Assembly (NCBI GenBank): GCA_937988695.1
Contig: CALKHM010000227.1
Location: 1-6,304, forward strand
Reading direction: 5' to 3'
DNA from: an uncultured Microbacterium sp.
GTDB taxonomy: Bacteria; Actinomycetota; Actinomycetes; Actinomycetales; Microbacteriaceae
Length of the DNA: 6,304 nt
The notes beneath the pieces were generated by a model that worked only from the letters and a program-made list of their open reading frames with translations, searched no databases and was not told the DNA's origin. How positions within the stretch are numbered: position 1 is the first letter of the stretch; each line of letters starts with the position of its first letter. This document shows positions 1-5,843 of this stretch, piece after piece. The position numbers and the translations under genes were made by a program.

Positions 1-190
1 ACAACCGCAACACAGCAGCGGTATCGGGGGCGGGGGTGTGAGCTGCCACAACGGACCCTTCCGGTCACATTTCGGTGGGGAGACCGCCGCCGGGTGGCAG
101 CGGATGTATCGGCTAGGGCCATCCATCCCGACGCTGTCGTCGGCGTGGCGGCGCGGCTTGCCGCGATCGAGACCAGCACAACCGAGAAGA
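1..190. other. Region after the last gene, no convincing gene
   Basis: No recognisable gene is present. On the minus strand one frame is open from the end of the hydrolase gene to the left edge. It could start at a TTG that overlaps the hydrolase stop (TTGA), giving a hydrophobic start IFSVVLVSIAASRAA. It soon turns into Arg- and Cys-rich sequence that looks non-coding, so I do not call it. A G-rich run (G5CG5) lies at 26-36 on the plus strand. The overlapping plus-strand frames are rich in Arg, Ser and Pro and show no family features. Confidence 0.4.
152..165 (-). terminator. Short GC hairpin after the operon, possible terminator without T run
   Basis: CGCGGCAAGCCGCG is a perfect inverted repeat, able to form a stem of 5 to 6 GC pairs about 25 nt after the TGA of the last gene. 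No T run follows on the minus strand, so a classical Rho-independent terminator is not supported. High-GC bacteria do use such hairpins at times, but this may be chance. Confidence 0.25.
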
Positions 191-949
191 TCAATACCAC
201 GTCCCCCGTTCGTCGATCCCTTCGCCGGTCGGCAGCTCGAAGGATCCCGTCGGGATCGACTCGAGGTACTCGGCAGTACCTCGAGAAGTGACGACCGATG
301 CATACTTCATCGCCATATCGCCCAGGCTCACGGCGTGACTCGCCTCACTGCGGTCGAAGCACGCATCCTCGATTACTCCGCATCGGAAGTTGAGCGAGAA
401 CGCATCGACGACAGTTGCTCTGACACATCCTGAGGTCGTCGCACCGCAGACCAAGACCGTGTCACAGCCGAGCATTTGCAGATAGCTCGCCAGCGGAGTG
501 CCGAAGAACGCAGACGGCTTGTCCTTGCGGACGACGATGTCGTGTCGCCTCGGAGCGATGTCAGCGACGATCGTGCTTCCCTCGACTCCGTCTGCGGCAT
601 CGTGGCCGCCCGTCAGCCGCACGTTCTTCCAACGCCATGAGCCTTCAGTCCATCGGTCCGATCGTTGCGACGACGTGGTGTACACGACCGGTACGCCGCG
701 ATGGCGGCAGAGCTCGATGAGCTTCGACAGTGTGGGGATCGCTGCCCAGCCGCGCTCCCCACAGGATGTCGGCCAGCGTTTCACCGATTCGAGGATCGGC
801 AAGGGCTCGGTGTCACAGAATGCGTAATTGACGTCCACGACGATCAGCACGGGTCTGCGCCCCCATGCCGGCTGACCGCCGAAGCCCGTCGCCGCAAAGA
901 CGGCACGGTCTTGTTCGGTGAAGAACCTGTCCCATGCTCGTTCGGTCAA
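191..949 (-). CDS. Isochorismatase-superfamily hydrolase, N-carbamoylsarcosine amidohydrolase-like
   Basis: This is a 252-residue cytoplasmic cysteine hydrolase. The catalytic triad of the superfamily is visible: Asp39 in IVVDVNYAF, Lys144 in RKDKPSAFFGT and Cys175 in GATTSGCVRAT, next to the usual cis-peptide position at 170-171. The segment PILESVKRWPTSCGERGW (51-68) is typical of the N-carbamoylsarcosine amidohydrolase branch (about 264 residues in Arthrobacter), which releases ammonia and CO2 from an N-carbamoyl group. Maleamate amidohydrolases and other amidases share the fold, so the exact amide or carbamoyl substrate is open. True isochorismate hydrolysis is unlikely because there is no siderophore context. 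The start is TTG at 949 with AAGGAG 6 nt upstream; the next internal ATG would remove most of the protein. It is the last clear gene of the cluster and ends with TGA. Confidence 0.88.
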   Translation of the reverse strand: MTERAWDRFFTEQDRAVFAATGFGGQPAWGRRPVLIVVDVNYAFCDTEPLPILESVKRWPTSCGERGWAAIPTLSKLIELCRHRGVPVVYTTSSQRSDRWTEGSWRWKNVRLTGGHDAADGVEGSTIVADIAPRRHDIVVRKDKPSAFFGTPLASYLQMLGCDTVLVCGATTSGCVRATVVDAFSLNFRCGVIEDACFDRSEASHAVSLGDMAMKYASVVTSRGTAEYLESIPTGSFELPTGEGIDERGTWY

Positions 950-955
950 CGCCCT

Positions 956-961
956 CTCCTT
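956..961 (-). promoter_or_regulatory. Ribosome binding site that sets a TTG start
   Basis: AAGGAG on the minus strand lies 6 nt before the TTG at 947-949. It is the main reason for accepting TTG as the start of the hydrolase gene, since no in-frame ATG is near. Confidence 0.65.
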
Positions 962-1006
962 CCGAATGCAGGAATGCGACAGCCCCGATCTCGTCGGACG
1001 AACGAC

Positions 1007-1735
1007 CTACCTCCCCTGCTGCTCCGACTTGCGTCGCAGATAGTCATAGCCGATCTGCAGCTGTGCGGCAGACCACACCTCGTCTTCCTTCTCCTGCAGC
1101 TCACTCTCGTCGGACCACAGCACCGGCCCCCCGGCAGCCATGACACGCAACTGCTGTGCGCACGCCACCTCGAGACGAACAGCGCGCATGATCGCTGCCG
1201 CGGCGCCGTCGCCGACGGTGACCAGGCCATGCTGCGGGAGCAGGGCCGCCGTCGCACTTCCGAGGGCGTCCGCGAGGCTACGGCCCAGATCACGACTTCT
1301 GATGAGCCCACCGGTGCGAGTGAACCGGGGGAGCCCGAGCAGCGCATATTCCACGCCAGCATGCGAGATCGCCCGGATCGGGACGTCCAAGGAGGCGAAC
1401 TCGACGGCAGCCGAGGAATGCGTGTGGACGACGCAGTTGACATCGGGGCGCGCCAGCATGATCTCGGCATGGATGGGGAATTCGATGTGACGTGGTCCTT
1501 CGCCCCAGAGGATCTCGCCCTCGGGGGAGACGAGCACGACACGTTGCGGGGTGATCTCTTCGAAGCCCCATGTCGACGCCTTCATCCAGACGCCACGACC
1601 GTGGGGATCACGCAGGGACACATGGCCCCACACGAGATCGGCCTGTCCCGTCTCGGCCAGGACGAGGTTCACTCGGGCCGCCTCCTCAGCGAGCCGCTCG
1701 TCCTCTTCGTTGCCCACCATGCCACGCGTCTCCAT
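1007..1735 (-). CDS. Class II aldolase/adducin-family protein
   Basis: This is a 242-residue, probably zinc-dependent cytoplasmic enzyme of the fold shared by fuculose-phosphate aldolase, ribulose-5-phosphate epimerase AraD and some aromatic-acid decarboxylases. Visible family marks are GHVSLRDP (37-44), HIEFPIHAEIM (83-93) with the likely catalytic Glu85, the metal ligands in HTH (His104 and His106), and a third ligand His169 in LPQHGLVTVG. The C-terminal helix region (217-235) is acidic, then rich in Gln and Tyr. Nothing nearby suggests sugar-phosphate metabolism. Next to a LigM-like demethylase, a decarboxylase or carbon-carbon lyase acting on a hydroxylated acid is a fair inference; as I recall, PhtC-type dihydroxyphthalate decarboxylases belong to this fold. 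The start is ATG at 1735 or GTG at 1741. The frame ends with TAG, 57 nt before the next start. Confidence 0.88.
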   Translation of the reverse strand: METRGMVGNEEDERLAEEAARVNLVLAETGQADLVWGHVSLRDPHGRGVWMKASTWGFEEITPQRVVLVSPEGEILWGEGPRHIEFPIHAEIMLARPDVNCVVHTHSSAAVEFASLDVPIRAISHAGVEYALLGLPRFTRTGGLIRSRDLGRSLADALGSATAALLPQHGLVTVGDGAAAAIMRAVRLEVACAQQLRVMAAGGPVLWSDESELQEKEDEVWSAAQLQIGYDYLRRKSEQQGR

Positions 1736-1810
1736 CCTCACACCAACTCCTTCTCGAACGGGACGGCCCAGCGCGCTGTCCCCTTTCGTCTCACGGGCGT
1801 CCGCTCGTGT
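1736..1810 (-). other. 75-nt gap between demethylase-like and class II aldolase genes
   Basis: This gap holds the aldolase ribosome binding site and two weak inverted repeats: GGGAC/GTCCC arms at 1760-1764 and 1778-1782, and a 7-bp stem with one mismatch at 1793-1808. No T run follows either on the minus strand. They may fold in the mRNA, but I do not see a terminator. Confidence 0.4.
1747..1752 (-). promoter_or_regulatory. Ribosome binding site of the class II aldolase gene
   Basis: AAGGAG on the minus strand lies 5 nt before a GTG (1739-1741) and 11 nt before an ATG (1733-1735) in the same frame. Both starts are workable. They differ by only two residues. Confidence 0.6.
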
Positions 1811-3166
1811 CTACTTGGCCACACTCTCGGTGCTGACGGTCGCCCTGATGGTCCTCTGAACGTGCCGTTCGACCGTTCGCTTTCCCGAGCCGCCGCCGCT
1901 CTCGCCCCAGAGGATCTCCACCTGCTCGCCATCGCGTGCGTGCCTCTCGTCGATGAGGGCGACCGTGAACCAACTTCCCGCGTTCACCGTATATGCCGCG
2001 TAGGCGGACACGCCGATCTCCGCCGCGTCGTTGGAGAGGACCGCGTCGTACTGGACGCGCGCGTAGCGGGAGAGCGGTGTCTCGAGATACTTCGGGCGAT
2101 CATGCCCAGCGAAGAGGCTGTCCGCGTAGAGCTGGGTCACGTCATCGTCGTTCCACCTCAGCCAGACCTTCTTCAGGCGAGACTCCTTCTTCGACACCGC
2201 CAGGGCGTCTCGTCCGATGAACTCGTGATCCAAATGCACCACATGGCCGTACCCGAAGTCCCAGGGCGTGAAGTAGTACTCGTCCACAGCCGACGGCTCG
2301 AAGCTGCCGCCTACCGAGAGTCGTGCTTCGTACCCGTCCGCCTTCAGCCAGCTCCGGTACCCCGAGAGGCCATCGCCGGCATAGATTGCCGGCACCGGCT
2401 GCGCCAGGTAGCCGGACTCGGTCGCACCGGTGTAGTACGCCAGCGCTCCCGCCCGGACGAGACCGAACTCCTCGCCGGCGCGCATGAGGGCGTCGAGACA
2501 CGCATCCCCGTCGCTGACATCGCCGAAGATCTCCAGTCCCATCGATGCATCGCCCGGCACTCCCACCATCGTGTGGACGAGGGCCCGCACAGGCCGTCCC
2601 TCAATCGCGAACTGCATCATCCTGAAGAAGCCCGGGTTGTCAAGCCGGCCGCCGTGCGCCTTCTCCACGATCCGCCACGCCTTCGGGCCCTGGACCTCGT
2701 ACCGGAAGGTGCGCCGTCGCGGGTTGCCATCCGCAGTCCGCTCGTCACGTTCGATGGTGACGTCGTACCCGCCGGCCTCGGCCTGATACTGCACCCAGTT
2801 GGCAGCCGCGCTGGGCCCGACGAGGCTGGCTTGCTGAGCGCCGAGCCCGAACAGGATGGCAGTGCCGATCATGTTGCCGTCGGGCGCACAAGCGATGAAA
2901 TGCTTGGCGCGATCCTCGCCGTAGGTCCGGGGGTTGTTCACCCCGGTCTCACTCAGCAGCCGCCACACATCCGGACCCTTGATGTACACATCAGTCATGT
3001 GATGGGACTGGTCGAACAAGGCGGCCGTCTCCGTCCATGACCGCTGTTCATCCTGCCAATTTGTGATCTCACCCGGATACGGGAACTGAAACCGACGGAT
3101 CGGCCGGTCCCGCAGAAGAGCGATCGGACCACCATACGAACGAATTTCTTCTTCGAGAGACTTCAT
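1811..3166 (-). CDS. GcvT-fold tetrahydrofolate-dependent demethylase, LigM-like
   Basis: This cytoplasmic enzyme has 451 residues, near the length of LigM (about 470), the tetrahydrofolate-dependent vanillate/3-O-methylgallate O-demethylase of Sphingobium SYK-6. Features I recognise from that group, by memory rather than alignment, are TNWQDEQRSWTE (35-46), FDQSHHMTDVYIKGPD (51-66), LVGPSAAANWVQY (115-127), AGGYDVTIERDERT (131-144), FRYEVQGPKAW (154-164), the ESGYLAQPVPAIYAGDG region (250-266) and a late EILWGE (417-422). The predicted role is methyl transfer from a methoxyl or methylamine group to tetrahydrofolate. Glycine cleavage T protein itself is less likely because of these LigM-type motifs and the absence of other glycine-cleavage genes. 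I chose the ATG at 3166, which gives MKSLEEEIRS with GAAGG 4 nt upstream; ATGs at 3190 and 3196 are possible. The substrate is not known. Confidence 0.85.
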   Translation of the reverse strand: MKSLEEEIRSYGGPIALLRDRPIRRFQFPYPGEITNWQDEQRSWTETAALFDQSHHMTDVYIKGPDVWRLLSETGVNNPRTYGEDRAKHFIACAPDGNMIGTAILFGLGAQQASLVGPSAAANWVQYQAEAGGYDVTIERDERTADGNPRRRTFRYEVQGPKAWRIVEKAHGGRLDNPGFFRMMQFAIEGRPVRALVHTMVGVPGDASMGLEIFGDVSDGDACLDALMRAGEEFGLVRAGALAYYTGATESGYLAQPVPAIYAGDGLSGYRSWLKADGYEARLSVGGSFEPSAVDEYYFTPWDFGYGHVVHLDHEFIGRDALAVSKKESRLKKVWLRWNDDDVTQLYADSLFAGHDRPKYLETPLSRYARVQYDAVLSNDAAEIGVSAYAAYTVNAGSWFTVALIDERHARDGEQVEILWGESGGGSGKRTVERHVQRTIRATVSTESVAK

Positions 3167-3206
3167 CTTTCCTTCACTTTCCTCGGTCATCGGCATCCCC
3201 GAACAC

Positions 3207-4040
3207 TCACAATCGATATCTGCCCGTCGTCCGCACCTCCAGGGCACGCAACAGTCCGGTCGGCACCATCGCTATCACGGCGATGACGAACACCAGGCTG
3301 ATGATGTCCCCCATCCGCCCCAGCGAAATATCCAGAACCAGCTCGACGCCCAACCCCGCCTGCCCGAACAACATCTCTCCGAGGACCACTCCGATGAAGA
3401 CGAGGCCGAAACTGATGCGCATCCCGGTCGTGATCGACGAGAGGATGCTCGGGACGGTGATGCGCCAGAAGAGGGTGCGCGTGGGCACCCGGAGACTGGC
3501 GGCAAGCATGAGTCTCGTCTGCGGGATCGTGTTCATAGCGGCAAGGACGACGAGCGTCATCGGGATGAAGCCATGAGCGAAGCCGAAGGCGATCTGTGTC
3601 GTCTCCGTGATTCCCAGGAAGAGCAGAAAGATCGGGAACAGTACCACGTTCGGGATGGCATACAACACGAACAGGCTGAGTGCGACGACGTGGTTCAAGA
3701 ACGGCACGGTGCCCACAGCGAACCCGACCACCGTACCCAGGACGACCGTCACCACATACGCAATCGTCACGAGCTTGATCGTGGACAAGAGGTTCGCGAG
3801 GAAGTCCGGATCCTGGAAGTTCTCGACGGTCTGCACCACAACTGCAGCCGGCGTCGGCACCAGATCCGAATCCGCCAGAGTCGCGATGATCTGCCAGATG
3901 ACCAACAGCACCACGCCGACAACGGCCGGCGGCAGCATGGTCGCGGTCGGCCGCGGCTTCTTCCTGGTGTACGCGATGGGCACACGGACTCGGGACAAGA
4001 GGGGATCCGTCTTCGACCCAACGAGCGTTGCGGGTGTCAT
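3207..4040 (-). CDS. ABC transporter permease (second of two), BPD-type
   Basis: This second inner-membrane subunit has 277 residues and clearly differs in sequence from the first, so the channel is probably a heterodimer. Hydrophobic segments lie near 36-56, 85-112, 117-142, 147-170, 205-225 and 247-267. The coupling loop is at about 178-197 (MLAASLRVPTRTLFWRITVP), followed by the usual SILSSITTGMRISFG region. The basic N-terminus (RKKPRP, 26-31) is probably cytoplasmic. The start overlaps the stop of the first permease (ATGA) and is preceded by a strong GGAGGT. After its TGA stop there are 40 nt to the chosen start of the demethylase-like gene, or 16 nt to an alternative start. It most likely works with the neighbouring ATPase and binding protein. 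Confidence 0.93.
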   Translation of the reverse strand: MTPATLVGSKTDPLLSRVRVPIAYTRKKPRPTATMLPPAVVGVVLLVIWQIIATLADSDLVPTPAAVVVQTVENFQDPDFLANLLSTIKLVTIAYVVTVVLGTVVGFAVGTVPFLNHVVALSLFVLYAIPNVVLFPIFLLFLGITETTQIAFGFAHGFIPMTLVVLAAMNTIPQTRLMLAASLRVPTRTLFWRITVPSILSSITTGMRISFGLVFIGVVLGEMLFGQAGLGVELVLDISLGRMGDIISLVFVIAVIAMVPTGLLRALEVRTTGRYRL

Positions 4041-4888
4041 GCTGACCTCCGATGCCGGTTGAGCCGTCTCTCAACGCCCGTCAGAACGAGGCTTCCCACC
4101 AGGGCGATGAGGCACGTGATGAATACGCCCGCATACATGTCCGCTACGTCGTAGTTGTCGTAGGCGAACGAGATGAAGTGTCCGAGACCCTCCGTCGAGA
4201 GAATGAACTGCGTTGCAAGGACCATCACGATCGAATAGACCAAGGCCAGACGCGCCCCGACGGCCATCGCCGGTACCGCGTTGGGCAGCAGGACCTTCCG
4301 CAGATACGCGCCGTGCTTCAACCGCAACGACGCACTCAGCTCGAGCACGGCACGCGGGACGGAATCGAATCCGACGAACGTGTTGGTGGCGACGACGACC
4401 AGGCTGAACGTGACCGAGAGGATGAGAATGGACACCGGCCCGGCGCCGATCAACAGAACCAGGATCGGATACAGCGCGAAGGTGGGCAGGGCGTAATAGA
4501 GATCCAGATAAGGCTCTACGGCTCGCCGGAAGAAGCTGCTTCGCCAAAGGCCATAGGCGATGAGCACACCGAGCACAACCGCCAGAACGAAACTGATGAG
4601 GATCAGCTGAAGAGTGGGGACCAGCGTCTGCGTGAGGAACGACTCGCTGAGCAGAAGCCCCGTCGCACGACCGACGATCTCCGTCATCGGCAACAGGGTG
4701 GCCCGGTCGACGAGGCCGAACCGTGTGGCTGCCTCGATCAGCGCTCCGAGGACCACGAACACGATCCCGGCCCAGACCCCAGGGCGCATGCCGAGCACGG
4801 TCTTCCGAGCGGTACCGAGATACTTCGGGATCGCGCGCCGGCTGGACGTGTGCCTCCTGGTGGAGGCAGGATCTGCCACCGCCGTCAT
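4037..4888 (-). CDS. ABC transporter permease (first of two), BPD-type
   Basis: This inner-membrane subunit of the importer has 283 residues. After a basic cytoplasmic N-terminus of about 37 residues it shows about six hydrophobic segments, near 38-58, 91-117, 132-150, 152-173, 203-230 and 252-274. The coupling (EAA) loop that contacts the ATPase lies at about 183-202 (ELSASLRLKHGAYLRKVLLP). It departs from the usual EAA...G consensus but keeps the pattern and the closing LP. The tail ERRLNRHRRSA is basic and probably cytoplasmic. The ATG overlaps the ATPase stop in ATGA, with a weak GGGGA element upstream, and the stop overlaps the start of the second permease in the same way. The family resembles SsuC/TauC permeases, and the substrate is unknown. 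Confidence 0.93.
   Translation of the reverse strand: MTAVADPASTRRHTSSRRAIPKYLGTARKTVLGMRPGVWAGIVFVVLGALIEAATRFGLVDRATLLPMTEIVGRATGLLLSESFLTQTLVPTLQLILISFVLAVVLGVLIAYGLWRSSFFRRAVEPYLDLYYALPTFALYPILVLLIGAGPVSILILSVTFSLVVVATNTFVGFDSVPRAVLELSASLRLKHGAYLRKVLLPNAVPAMAVGARLALVYSIVMVLATQFILSTEGLGHFISFAYDNYDVADMYAGVFITCLIALVGSLVLTGVERRLNRHRRSA
4045..4050 (-). promoter_or_regulatory. Ribosome binding site of the second permease gene
   Basis: GGAGGT on the minus strand lies 4 nt before the ATG at 4038-4040, inside the end of the first permease gene. It confirms that start and the ATGA overlap. Confidence 0.65.
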
Positions 4889-5676
4889 GCTGCCGTTCCC
4901 CGGCCGATTCGCATGTTCTTGTCCGACTCCGTGCGAAGCTGGCCCCAGATGCGATCCACGAGGCGGCCGACCTCGGGCGAGCCGACGATCTCAGGCGTCC
5001 GCGGGCGCGGGATCTCGACACGAATGTCATCGATGATCCGGCCAGGACGAGCACTCATCACGAGCACCCGATCCGACAGGATCACGGACTCCACGATGCT
5101 GTGCGTCACGAAGATGACGGAGCAATTGGTCGTCGAGATGACACGGAGCAGTTCAAAGCCCAGCGCCAACCTCGTCTGCTCGTCCAGGGCACCGAACGGC
5201 TCATCGGCCAAGAGCAGGTCGGGCTCTGTCGAGAGCGCTCTTGCGAGATCGATGCGGTGACGCATGCCTCCCGACAGCTGACCGGGGTAGTGACGTTCGA
5301 ATCCTCGCAAGCCGACGAGGTCTATGAGCTCCAAGGCTCGTCGCTGCCGCTCCTTCTTTGCCACGCCCTTGGACTCCAGGGCGAACTCCGCGTTTCGCTG
5401 CACGGTGCGCCACGGCAATGCCGTCGACTCTTGGAAGACGATCGAGGTGTCATCGCGTGGGCCTCTCAGGGGCTCACCGGAGATGGAGACGGTGCCGGCG
5501 CTGGGCGCCACCAGGCCACCCACGATGTGGAGCAAGGTGGACTTGCCACAACCACTTGGTCCCACCAGCGATACGAACTCACCGCCTTCGCCGATGTCCA
5601 GACTCGTCGGGGCGAGTGCGTGTGTATCTCCGAACGACTTCGAAATGTCTGAGATCTGCACGAGGGGAAGGCTCAT
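4885..5676 (-). CDS. ABC transporter ATP-binding protein, TauB/SsuB/NrtD type
   Basis: This cytoplasmic ATPase would drive the importer formed with the two permeases that follow. It is 263 residues long, normal for the family. The nucleotide-binding motifs are all present and in order: an A-loop aromatic at F15, Walker A GPSGCGKST (39-47), the Q-loop Gln82 in VFQESTALPWRTV, signature LSGGM (134-138), Walker B LLLADE (154-159), D-loop ALD (163-165) and H-loop His192 in VTHS. The stretch after it, DRVLVMSARPGRI, is typical of the taurine/sulfonate/nitrate subfamily. One small departure is SGGMRHR where SGGMRQR is usual. A longer reading from 5781 adds 35 residues with no homology look, so I chose the ATG at 5676, where MSLPLVQISDISKSF starts the domain. 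The stop overlaps the start of the next gene as ATGA, which suggests translational coupling. Confidence 0.95.
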   Translation of the reverse strand: MSLPLVQISDISKSFGDTHALAPTSLDIGEGGEFVSLVGPSGCGKSTLLHIVGGLVAPSAGTVSISGEPLRGPRDDTSIVFQESTALPWRTVQRNAEFALESKGVAKKERQRRALELIDLVGLRGFERHYPGQLSGGMRHRIDLARALSTEPDLLLADEPFGALDEQTRLALGFELLRVISTTNCSVIFVTHSIVESVILSDRVLVMSARPGRIIDDIRVEIPRPRTPEIVGSPEVGRLVDRIWGQLRTESDKNMRIGRGTAA

Positions 5677-5843
5677 CGCTGACTCACTTCCTACAGAGCA
5701 CCGAGACGACTCACCGTCGGCAATGCGCTGATGTGTTCTGACCGGGTCTGCCCGTGGCGGGTAGGTGCCCATGGGCGACACATATCACGAGTCGATCCGG
5801 TCCGGCGGTCAATGGGGTCTTACTGTCTTCGGGTTCACCTCCA
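5677..5843 (-). other. 167-nt gap between binding-protein and ATPase genes
   Basis: This is the longest non-coding gap inside the cluster, and the other junctions are tight or overlapping. It holds a perfect 10-nt palindrome GCCCATGGGC (5767-5776) and a weak GC hairpin around 5747-5765. Neither is followed by a T run on the minus strand, so I see no classical terminator. A TTGACC box (5807-5812) with a poor TGATAT box 19 nt downstream (5782-5787) could be a weak promoter, but the match is marginal. The ATPase frame stays open through part of this gap up to 5781, which lets some annotation programs extend that gene too far. The gap may allow the binding protein to be made in excess of the membrane components, which is common for such operons; that is inference. 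Confidence 0.45.
5687..5692 (-). promoter_or_regulatory. Ribosome binding site of the ATPase gene
   Basis: AGGAAG on the minus strand lies 10 nt before the ATG at 5674-5676. It supports that start over the upstream in-frame ATG codon at 5779-5781. Confidence 0.55.

Noticed and set aside
26..80. G-rich runs as a possible G-quadruplex
   Set aside because: Only two close runs of five G and one distant run of four are present, which is too few for a confident four-run structure.
191..949. True isochorismatase of siderophore synthesis
   Set aside because: The sequence is closer to the carbamoylsarcosine amidase branch, and there are no siderophore genes nearby.
665..3040. Very long plus-strand open frame of 791 codons, antisense to the demethylase, aldolase and hydrolase genes
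   Set aside because: It is the mirror of three genes with clear family motifs on the other strand. Its product is rich in Arg, His, Pro and Asp, has no recognisable domain and spans several gene boundaries. Long antisense frames are common in high-GC DNA.
1811..3166. Glycine cleavage T protein or DMSP demethylase DmdA
   Set aside because: The motifs and length fit LigM-type O-demethylases better, and no gcvH, gcvP or DMSP genes are nearby. DmdA-like function cannot be fully excluded without alignment.
3573..4154. Plus-strand open frame of 193 codons antisense to the second permease
   Set aside because: It is a low-complexity, His/Arg/Asp-rich antisense product of a hydrophobic protein gene with no family resemblance.
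4052..5260. Plus-strand open frame of 402 codons antisense to the first permease and the ATPase
   Set aside because: The product is highly charged (Arg, Asp, Glu, Gln), shows no domain and is opposite intact transporter genes.
5747..5765. Hairpin around CCCGTGGCGGG as a terminator after the binding-protein gene
   Set aside because: On the minus-strand transcript the stem has mismatches beyond 4 bp, and no T run follows.
5677..5781. N-terminal extension of the ATPase by 35 residues
   Set aside because: The added residues look like translated non-coding sequence, and a good AAGGAG-like site supports the ATG at 5676.
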